Shown here one piece after another: positions 11,101 to 23,176 of a DNA stretch of 64,000 bases. Origin of the DNA: Paralithodes platypus (Eukaryota; Arthropoda; Malacostraca; Decapoda; Lithodidae). Numbering within the stretch: the stretch's first letter is position 1; each line of letters starts with the position of its first letter. The stretch lies in contig CM064530.1 in the NCBI GenBank assembly GCA_032716605.1, forward strand, positions 7,757,016 to 7,821,015, in the 5' to 3' direction. Under the pieces are notes generated by a model. That model ran no database searches. It was given only the letters and a program-made list of their open reading frames with translations, and was not told the DNA's origin. The position numbers and the translations under genes are program-made.

Positions 11101-14100
11101 CTTTTCCTGTTACCTATTGGAATGTGTTTCTTGTCAGCGTTTTGGATAGTTTTATTGAGTATGTGTACAGCATTGTTGATGTTAGTGATGGGTGTACTGT
11201 TTAGAGTTGTGAAGTGTTGTTCTGTCTCATTTGTGAATGCTTCCCAGTTAGCTCTTTTATAATTGGTGTATGTGTGTTTGTGGCTAGCTGGGGTGAGTCT
11301 GGTTTTGGTGGTGATAATGATCGGGAGGTGGTCAGAGCCTAAGGTTCTGACCACCCTCCAGGATGTTGTGGGGGCGAGTTCTGGGGAGCAAAAGGTGATG
11401 TCAGGAGATGATGGGTTATAGAGGGCTTGGTGAGGAATATGGGTATGTTGATGGATGTCGTTAAGGATGATGAGGTTATCGGTTTGGTTTTGTAGTACCA
11501 GCCCTCTGTCTGTGTCGGGGTTGTCGACAAACCAGGCCGACGTCTTGGCGTTGAAGTCACCACCCAGGATGATGTGTGGGGTGTGTGGGGTGTTTGTGAT
11601 GTGTTGTAAGTGTGGTCTGTATTCATTTGGTACTGTAGGGGATGTTTGGGGAGGGATGTATGTGTTTATGATGGTTATGTTGGAGTTGTTGCCAGTGCGT
11701 ATTTTAATTGATTGTATTTCTGTTGTGTTATCATTTGGGGGGAGGAGGGATTTGGTTTGTACACTGGTTACTATGTATGATATTTCTTTGTGTACCAGGG
11801 TGATGAGTCCACCGCCCCCGGCGACAGCCCGGTCTTGTCTGATGGTGGTGAAATTATGAAATGTGGGTGTTTTTTGTGTTGTGCGGAGTTTTGTTTCTCA
11901 ATTTTGTTCATCCATTCTCTCCACATGTCCATACCATCCCAGTCTACTTGTACGCATCACCTCGCTAATACTCTTTATAGAGGCAATTCATTTGTGGCCA
12001 CCTCCTTGGGGATCAAGGTGTTAGGCAATAGATAGATTGATAGAAATTCAAGTTAGTTCAGAACAAATTCCTCTCCCATTTTGAACTCCCATCCATCCCT
12101 CTCATTCTCTGTTTACTTTAGCTCCATTTCAAAGGATCCCACTATTGTCCCTTTGTTAGTTCACTTATAAGTAATCTCTTTTGTCTTGGTATTAGTAACT
12201 GGACAGTTATAGTTGGATAAGTTAAATCATTGGTTATTATGTCATAGTTGATAATGTATAAATTCATGATTTGGCTGAATTCTTAAAGTGTTTTAATTCT
12301 TAAGCTACCAGCCTTGAATCCCCTTCCCAGAAAACAAAATGATATTGATGATAAAATAACAATAATTCTTTGCAAAGACATCATGTGACTAACCCTATAC
12401 AATAATATTTCCTCCTCGTCTTCCAGGGCATCCAATGGAAACCCATCAATTATTTTGACAACAAGGTGGTGTGTGAACTGATCGAGGACAAACGGCCGCC
12501 TGGCATCATGTGCATCCTGGACGACACTTGTGCCACCATGAGTGCCAAGTCTGAGGGGGCTGATGAGGACTTTCACCGCAAGATGGATTCTCAGGTTAGT
12601 CAGTCAGTCAGTCAGTCAGTAGCCAGCCCTTATTCCCACAAGGGGTAGGAGGGATCAGCAAGAGACACAAGAAAGGAAAGCGAGGTGACAGGAGAAGAAC
12701 ACATATAACAGTTCACCCACAAAAAGCAAGCAACAAGGTTTCAGAAGCACCAATCACTCAATCAGCCCCCAAAATGAATGGCTTTACCTCAGATGTTCTC
12801 AGGTTAGACTTGGTTTAATTTCTTGCTTCCGAGGACATCATGCACATTTTGAAAATCTCCAAGTCCCCCTTTTTTTCTTTTTTTTTTACCATTTTCGCCC
12901 ATTTTCCCCCATTATGCTATACATTTGTGTATTTGTGTTTTTATGACTTCTTACCTCCCGTATTTATGAACAGAGGTTGTAGAGCGGTTGAGAGTGGCTT
13001 ATATTATTAGATATACTGTAGGCTAGTTTATATATTATTATTAATCCATTACAAGTGATTATCTTTCGTAATTATATATTATTGACAGTATTATTGTGTT
13101 TTTTCCACCAACCCACTTCACTTCTAAACTCAAATAATGAAATCAACAAATACATGTGGCACTCCAAGGACTCGAACCTAGGCTACTCACATCGAAATTC
13201 CGCGCACTTATGCATTACACTATCAAGACAGTTATAATTGACCTACACATATTTTTTATTACAGTTTACAGTAAGTTGAGCTTCTTTTCAGTGGTACAAG
13301 TGTTGTGTATAGAAAAAAATTTGTATAAGAAAAATGTATGGCCTAGGAAGTTAGTTATAATTTTATTCTCTTTATCATGCATTGACCAATATGTTGATCT
13401 ATAATGCATCACTGTATTAGTCACATTATGAGTGGACAGTACAGTATTATCACATGTAAGTTAAACACAACATTTCTGACCAATACTTTATATAAATATT
13501 CATAAACAAATATCTATCAACGATATATATCTTCTGATTGGATTTTTGGAAAGTGCATGAAAAATACTTCCTATTTCAAATATGAAAACCTATTGTCACT
13601 ATATCTAAAATTTGGAATACATTAATGCAAAATCAGATGTAGAAAAGGTATTTAGAGTTCTACTTTGTTAAGAGTTCAATCTAATTGTGATACTGATATA
13701 TTTGGTATATCGGTAATCTTCACTGGTTTTACGTATTCTGTCTTTTGAATTAAACTATTTAATGATTTTAATATTGTTTATTTTGCAAGTTTTACATTAT
13801 AATATGATAGTATTTAGTAACTTGAACTTTAAAAGAATATAGATTTGATAATCATTAACCTGAATTTTACAAATTGCTTCGTTTCTATTGGTATATACTT
13901 CATTTTAGGATATGTTTTGTCTTTGCTTAAGGTTAGCTGAAAATTGGAATTAATACAGATGTTGCCAGTATACAGTATACTGTATATATAACTGTATACA
14001 GTATATATATGACATTTGGGGTATTTTGTGTTGTAGGTAGGAACACATGCCCACTACCAGAAGTTCAGCGGAGGATTCACCATCAAGCACTACGCCGGCA

Positions 14101-17100
14101 ATGTATCTTACCAAGTTGAAAGCTTTTGTGAGAAGAACAGGGACGTCCTCTTTGCTGACATTATCGAGGTGGGTGCTCACAATTACTTCTACTGATAATT
14201 TTGACTTTCTCATTACCATTGATTTTCTTTGAACCTTACTACCCTTCAAGTGTTGAATACCCGGTCACAACACTTGAACCATTATTAGTCTGTATACAGG
14301 TAATACAGAGTAGCCACAACACTTCAACCATTATTAATCTGTGTACAAGTAATACAGAGTAGCCACAATGTATGCATTCATTATTTATCTCTACAGTATA
14401 CAGGTAATATAAAGCAGGTTAAAGTATTTAAGTAATTGCCCTTCATCTATTTTATTGTCTTCCCTAGTAATGCAGGGTAGTCATAATACTTCAAAAATTA
14501 TTTTTCTTTGGCCAGGTAATGGAAGGTAGTCATAATAATTCAACCATTATTTATCTCTCCCAGGTAATGCAGGGTAGCCATAATGCGTTCATCCGTTCAC
14601 TGTTTCCGGACGCCATCACGACGGGTGGAGCCAAGAGTCGCCCCACCACCGCCAGCATCAAGATCCGCACCCAGGCCAACGAGCTGGTCACCACCCTCAA
14701 ACAGTGCATCCCTCACTACATCCGATGCATCAAACCCAACGAGACCAAGAAGCCCAAGGATTGGGACGACCAGATGGTGAAGCATCAAGTAAGTTTTGTT
14801 TAATGGTGAGACAATGAGTAGGTTTTTTGGATGGTGAGGTTTCAAATAAGTTTCTTCAGTCTGTTTTGTTTTAAAATCCAGGACGAATACAGCATGAATA
14901 CAGTAGCCTGTATCTTTATTGTTGATAGTTCAGCAAATGTCCAGTAAAGTCCCTGTAACAAGGGCATGCCCTAGTCCTGTCAACCAAGGGAGTGCACAGC
15001 ATTAATAACTGCATCATCTGCATCAAGTCTATTATTATTATAAATACTGGTATCTGTCTCTAGAGCCTATTGTGTTAATAGTCAAACAGCAGAATGCAAG
15101 GCATCATAATATATGGTTACTGAGGAATATTGAAGGGAACTGGGGAACTTACTGTAAATTTATGCTTTAAACTTTGGGATCTTTAATTAGTTTCATAATG
15201 CAAGCACCATTGAATCCATTAAAGTAGAGAACTGATAATTATTACAATAAGAACACTAGCTTTTATTATTATTACCTTGACTATTCTTTAGGTGGAGTAT
15301 CTGGGGCTGAAAGAGAACATCCGTGTGAAGCGTGCCGGGTTTGCCTACCGCCGCCCGTTCATCAAGTTCCTCCAACGCTACGCCATCCTCACACGCGAGA
15401 CCTGGCCTGCTTGGCGGGGGGAGCCTACCCAGGGAATAGTGCACATCTTAACCAGTATTAACATGGAACCCTCGCAGTACCAGATAGGACGCTCCAAGGT
15501 CTTCGTCAAGGTGAGGGATGCGAAGGCTTGCAATGTATCTTAATCCTCATAGCATGGCTAGTTTGAACAACTCGCGCCTCCCTGGATCCGGGTGAATTTT
15601 CTTAATTTTATTATTTTTACTTATTCATATATCAGCAAAGAATTGGCCTAACCTAGGTTAGTTATATAGCAAGATGCAGCAATTGCTGTTATCTTGCGAA
15701 TGATGAAGACTAGAACACTCTACACCATCTTGTTATTGTTTCGGATTGAAAATACAAGTCATATTTTGACGGCCATGACCCCATACCCGTGTGAATATTG
15801 CAATTTTGTCATTCTTACATCAGTGATATCTCTGTAATAATGTCGCCCAATGCCAGCAAAATCTTTAGGATCAAATAAGGTATGCTGGCTCTAGCTCATT
15901 ATGGGAGGGACTCTTAACATTGCTGAAAGATCAAGTAATGTGCAATGGATGAGAACCAACCCAGGGGATACTACCACAGTTTTACGGTATGACCTTCACA
16001 GTATCAGATAGAACATACCAATGTGACCAATGTGAAGATTTGAGATGTATCTTAGTTCAGTTCAGTTTAGTTTGTTTGGGGACGTTTTTAGCATAGCAGG
16101 ATTCATCATTAATATGATTAGCTATACAATCAGGTAAGGCTTTAACTAACTTTAGAGATCAGGTAATGTGTGGTGGCTCTAGATGCTGGGAGACATTAAT
16201 GGTTACTAAATAATATCTATACCTGTACCTACAAATTCAGGTAAGGAGTGGTGATTCTAGCTCATGAATATAGAGATTCTAGGTTAACTATAAACCCAAC
16301 TAAGGTGTGGGAGGTGTAGCATGATTATTAATTCATTAAATAATTACAAACAATTTATTATTCACTCTACTTTGAACCTTTCCCACAGGACCCCGAGTCC
16401 CTGTACATGCTGGAGGAGAGTCGAGAGAGAAAGTTTGACCACCACGCCCGCATCATACAACAGGCATTCAGGAAATACTTCAGGTACTGTCTTTTATGTG
16501 TGTTGGCCTGTTTGTTCGTTTATCTACATTTCTGTATATGGAAATTATAATACTTTCAGTTGGTGGAAGAGTAGTTGTGGAAGGTGTTGACATTAAGTGC
16601 TTCACTACTTGACGTATTTTATTCATACAAACACTGATTACTGTACTACCTTTTATCATTTATTAACTCAATTTATACCTATCTATTGCCAGATGCCTTG
16701 ATTCCCGAAGGGGTGGCCATGAATGAATAGCCTCCATGCACCTTTGTCCTCTGTCAGTCGGCGCCCCTCCTTCCACTTAACACTATTCTCACTCATATAC
16801 CTCTCAACTCCATCCTGCCACCTCACTCTCAGTCTGCTTCTTCTTCTCTACCCTTCCACCTCACTCTCGTACACTCTCTTAGTCATTCTCTCGATCCCCA
16901 TACATTCCACATGACCGAACCACCTCAAGGTGCTCCTTTTCACACTCTTCAGCACATCCACACCAAAACGCTCTCGTACTTCCTCATTCGTCTGTCTATC
17001 TCTCCATGTAACTCCACAACCACTTCTAAGGTAACTCATTTCCACCTCTATCATCTCATAATTTATGTCTCTCCAACAGCATCCATGCTGCACTCCCGTA

Positions 17101-20100
17101 CATCAATGTCGGGATTACCACACTTTCATGCAATGACTTCTTTACTTCCATGCTCACCACCCTATTCTTTGTCACTGCTTTCAGCGTTCGTACACTCCCC
17201 TGTTGTACCCTCTCCCGTACTTCATCCTCCATACTCCGATCTTAATTATCACACTGCCCAAATACTTAAATGAGCTTACATTCTCCATAACCTGACCATT
17301 CAACCTCACCCCACCCTCTGTGACATCACCCCTTTCAAAGACACCTTACTCTTCCCCACATTTACCTTAATGTTCCGTTTTTCACACACAGTTCCAAATA
17401 TAATTACCAGACCCTGCTACTCCCACTCATTATCACTCATCAAAGCTGTATCATTAGCAAACAGCATCACAATTTGTATAAAGTACTCTGTCAATTTTGG
17501 TACAATCCCCAGTCGTACACTATTTAAGTAACTACTGGGGTCCTTTAAGCCTATAAAAGCAAGTTAAAGCTTTCTTGCTTTCTCTCTTATATAAATTTCA
17601 TGGACTACCTACAAACAAACTTTTAAAGATCATTAGAACTATACCTGCTTTCCTTTGTATTCCTCATGTTTCCATGATAATATCAACTTATATTTCATTA
17701 CCCCATCAGCAAGCAGCGTTACATGAAGGAACGCACAGAGGCGAGTGACATGCTGGTCAACCGTAAGGAACGTCGCTCCAACTCCATCAACAGGAACTTT
17801 TATGGAGACTACATCGGTGTGGAGTATAAGCCAGGACTCTCTGCACTCATACCAAGGCGTGATAAGGTGATAACAGTACCTATACTCTCTTTCTTTTCAG
17901 CTGACGATAAATTGAATCCCTTAGCAGCTAATTTCTCGATACTTAATGGAAAAATATGAAACTACTATGTCTCTGCATCATATGAAGACCTGTTTTATAT
18001 ATAATTAGCACCCTATTTCACTACATAATCTTCAAAGTAACGGAGAAATTTTGATGGGAACTTTGCAATTTACTGCCAGTTGAAAAGAAACGGAGTATGG
18101 TTTGGGGTGACTGAACAACTCAACCAATATACAGTATCTCAACCAGTGACAGCTCAATCAATACCATTAGGTTTGGGTTGGGCTAAAGCTTTATATTGGG
18201 ATAGCTCAAGACCTTTCTCTTCCAGAAAAGTTATGATCTTGCGAGTGGCACAGTGACTGATTATGAAAGGCTTTAGTTACTGCCATTTCTATGATATTTC
18301 GCTCCATTTGTTTTGTGATTTTATAGCGTATCACTCCATTAGTTTGGCGATAATAAGATGCTTCACCCTATTCAGATGTCAGTTTTTTCTGGGCGACCGA
18401 TAGAGAGCCTGTGACTTTGAAGAAATCGGCTTTCGGCTGGGACATTTTTCGATAGAAAAATTTCTATAATTTGCTTAACCCCTCCTGCTCGGTTGTCATT
18501 TTAAAATGACACCGCGGCAGATGGGCAGGAGCCCGGGTGTCATTTTAAAATTTGTAAGCTTGAAAGCCTATTAAGCGTGTTTTGAAAGCTGTGCGTCCGA
18601 CGCATGTAAACAAAGCCTGTCGGAGCGACGCGCACCTACCAGAACAATAAGGAGAAGTTCGACTTTTGTTGTTATTGTTTTTGAGAACAAGAACAAGTCT
18701 TTGTTATTGTCTGATATTGCTAACATCGCATCGAATCTCTCCACGGAAATCGTCATCACAACTGAACCAGTTGACCTAGAGAGCTCTACTCAACGCAAGT
18801 TTACAGATACAAAACAGGGCTACGTTTGGAGATATGTGTGAATTCTCTAGCAGTTAAAATAACAAAGATAGGGCAAGCCTATTACAACGTTTTTCGGCCA
18901 TATCCCCCAGGCTCTCAGTGCTGTCATTTAGAAAGGCTGCCCGGGCAGGAAGGGTTAAAGGGGGTCTAGGGTTGCATTTTTTAGTTTGAAGGAAGTCTTG
19001 GAAAACATTTTTGTTAGCCTAAGGGATAAACTGAATTACATTGCTAGAATATGCCCAAAACAAGCAAAATCCTCAACAATGATTTTGAGAAGTATGATAA
19101 TAACCCACAAGAGGTCGAATCAGCTAGTGTTGATTGGCATAGAACTTCTTCCTGCCGCCCATCTGAGAAAAGATAGATTAACAGTTTTCATTTTCTTGAA
19201 CCAGTATATATTACCATTTTTTTTTCTCACTTCTCTCCTCTACTTTCCTATCTTTACTCATTTACACTAATCTCTTCTCTAACTCATTTTCTAATCTTTT
19301 CTCCTCTTCTCATGCTCAATTAACTCTTTACCGTATACAGTATTATCTTTTTAACATCTCCTCTCCTTGTCCTCTTCCACCTTGTTTCTCTTCTCATCTT
19401 TACACACTTTTTCTCTTTGTACCTCATCTTCCACATAGTGATTTTGTCTTTATATTGCATCATTCCTGTTTTGGTTTGTTTATTTTGCAAGTTTTACATT
19501 ATAATTAACATTATAATTATAATTAATACATTATAATTAACTCAATTACCGTATACAGTATTATCTTTTTAACATCTTCTCCTCTCCTTGTCCTCTTCCA
19601 CCTTGTTTCTCTTCTCATCTTTACACACTTTTTCTCTTTGTACCTCATCTTCCACATAGTGATTTTGTCTTTATATTGCGTCATTCCTGTTTTGGTTTAT
19701 TTATTTTGCAAGGTTTACATTATAATCCTTGCTCTTCAGATTGAGTTTGCCCTGACGGTTGACAAGTTTGACCGTCGCTTCATACGTCACAAGCGCGACC
19801 TGGTGGTGACCAAGTCGGCTGTGTACCTGTGCGGCCGGACTCAGATCAAGAAGGGGCCGGACAAGGGCAAGGTGGTCGATGTTATCAAGAGGAAGATCGA
19901 GCTGGACAATATTGCGCAGGTGAGTAGAGAAACCCATATTTTATTTGTATTTTTTTTTTATTTATTTATTATTATTATTATTTTTTATTTTTATTTATCT
20001 ATCTATCTATCTATTGCCTGACGCCGTGATCCCCGAAGTGGTGGCCACGAACGAACCGCCCCCATGCACCTCTGTCCCCAGTCAGTCGACGCCCCTCCCC

Positions 20101-21915
20101 CCAACCAGCACCGCCTTCGTTCATGTAGTTCCTCACTCCATCCTTCCACCTCATATTCGGTCTACCTCTCCCCCTCTGTCCCTCCACCTCGCTCTCGTAC
20201 ACCCTCTTAGTCATTCTCTCGCTTTCCATACGTTCCATATGGCCGAACCATCTCAAGTTGTTCCTTTTCACACTTTCCAGCACATCTACCTCCACACCAC
20301 ACCTCCTTCTTACTTCCTCATTAGTCTGTCTATCCCTCCATGTAACTCCGCACGCACTCCTTAACCCGGGAACTGCGGGAAGACTCTTAAGAGTTCCCCC
20401 GGCGGACTGCGGGAAGACTCTTAAGAGTCGGAGGAAAAAAAAAAAACTTTAAACCGATTTTTATTTTATTTTATTTTTGTTTTTATTTTTTTATTTGTTT
20501 TGTTTGCCCCTGGGCCATGCAAAATATCACTCCTCTACCTCCCCTCCTTCCCCACTTTCCTCCCCTCCTTCAGTTATCACCTATTTTCCCTGTTATTCCC
20601 TTATTCTGAGGTATATTTTCGTGCTAACATTAGCGAGTTGCAAGCAGGGCATTGTCATCTCTGTTAGCAAGCAAGTGCAAGAGAGAGAGAGAGAGTATTG
20701 ATCGACTGTGTCTCAGTGGCCTTGGGGGAAATTGGCGGGAAAGCAGGTTGCCTCACCCATACATTATATAACTCGCGGCCTGTATCTCCGATTTTGACCA
20801 TTCAAACGCTGTTTTCACTCGTTTTATTGTTGTTTCAGGTTAATACCTTTATAATCAACCCATAATAGGCGCGTATGGATAAGTATTAATGCTATTTATG
20901 GTAAAATGAATATTTTAGTGATGGAAACAGCTCAAATACGTCAGCACAGGCGGACGCTTCTAATTACCCCCATGCGCACTTCTTAGGTTAAGTAATTCAT
21001 TTCCACTGCTCTCATTCTTGGTCTGAGTCTCAACCAACGTCCATGCTTCGCTTCCGTTAGTCAGTGTCGGGATTACCACACTGTCATGCAAGGACTTCTT
21101 CACTTCCATACTGACCACCCTATTTCTTGTTACTGCTTTTAGTGTTCCTACAACCCTCTTCCCCTGTTGTACCCTCTCTCACACCTCTTCATCCATAGTC
21201 CCATCTTTACTCAACACACTGCCCAGATACTTAAAAGAGTTGACGATCTCCATAGCCTGACCATTCAGCTTCACCTCACACTCTGTGACTTCACCCCTTT
21301 CGAAGACCATAACCTTGCTCTTCCCCGAATTTACCTTCAAATTCCGTTTTTCGCACACTGTTCCAAACTCATTTACCAGACCCTGCAACTCCCATTCATT
21401 ATCACTCATCAGAACTGTATCATCCGCAAACAGCAGTATAGGTAGCTTCCACTCAATTCCCTCCCTTTTCAGCGATACACCAACATCCACTGCTCTTGAT
21501 AGTATTTCTTTCATGACTCCATCCATATATACAGTAAACAACCACGGGGACATCACACACCCTGTTTCAAACCAACATTCAGGTCAAAGAACTCGCTCTG
21601 CTCACTCTCCACACGTACTGCCGCCTTTGCACCCTCATACATGCTCTTCACTGCTTTCAGCAACTTGCCCTCTACTCCGTATATTCTAAGTACTTTCCAC
21701 AAACCTTCTCTATCCACTCTGTCATAGGCCTTCTCCAAGTCCATAAAGGCAACATACACCTTTTGTTTCTTCTCCAGATATTTCTCCACAACACAATTCA
21801 GGGTAAAAATCTGATCTACACATCCTCTTCCCTTCCTAAAACCTCCCTGCTCGTCGCCTATCCATTTCTCCGTTCTCACTCTCACTCTCTCAATCACTAC
21901 CCTACTGTATACCTT

Positions 21916-21946
<31 letters not shown>

Positions 21947-21998
21947 TTTTATGCTATCTCAATTCGGGCTCTGTCTCGAGTCGGTCAGCCACCCTCCA

Positions 21999-22033
<35 letters not shown>

Positions 22034-23109
22034 GGTGTGTGCCTGAGTATATACTGTAGATTGATATAGATAGATAGACTCCTCATATCTCCTCATTCTT
22101 CTCATCCCTATCCTAATATATTCATCTTGCCTTCCAGGCCACCCTCTCCACGTACCCGGACAACCTGGTGTTACTCCACGTGCGCAACGACTACGAGTCC
22201 CTCCTTGAAGTAGAGTTCAAGGCCGAGCTGCTCATGGTGCTCAACCGGAAGCTCAAAGAACGATGCCAAAGAGAACTACCGCTCAACTTCATCAACAAGT
22301 AATATACTGCCTGTTATTTCTACTGCTTAATGTTAATAATTTGTTCTTAAGGGTAGGGCACACCTTGACACCCCCAATCTTTCAAAAATGCTAAAACCCC
22401 TTAATTTTATGTTTTTTAAATATGTTTATTATATTAGTTAGTAGTACTATCCTCTATATGTTCACCGAAATTGGTTGCTTTTCTATGTTTTTTTTATTTT
22501 TTATTTAATTAATGTTGTTTTTCCATTAAAAACACCAATTTCATCTTAAAACCTCTTGAAACCTCTTGAAATGTGGATAGGCATTGGTAAACCACATATT
22601 ACACAAAGAATCGGTATAATATCACGGTTTTCATTAATATAAAGTGCCCAAAATTAGTTTTGTGCATTATCGTATAATTAAATTCATGAATTCTCAAAAT
22701 ATTTCCTATATTATGTTCAATAGTTCGGTCCCATGAATAGAAAACGCAATTTTACTACGACATGTTGCTTATATAGGTGTGTTGCATATGTGTGCATCAT
22801 TATACATATATAAGTCAATAAATACTCGTGGCAGAGTGCCTAGAAGGTGAAAAATGTAATTAAAAGTTACAGGAGATTCCATTTTCAACATTCAATATTA
22901 TATTATTTTAGTGGCCTTGGTGAAAAAAAAATAAAGTTACTCCTCTTATTATCGTTTTCTTAGCGTACGCTCTTTAAGAGAAAACGAATTATCTGCGAAT
23001 TTCATGTTAAACTATTATATTTTATAATATTTTAGTATTTCGACTGGATTCTGAAATTTGTGATTTTGTACTTCCTAATGTTATGATAGACATAACATGA
23101 CATATGACA

Positions 23110-23176
<67 letters not shown>

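Noticed and set aside
16321..16590. Frame overlapping the IQ exon
   Set aside because: Different phase from the myosin reading frame; contains intron on both sides.
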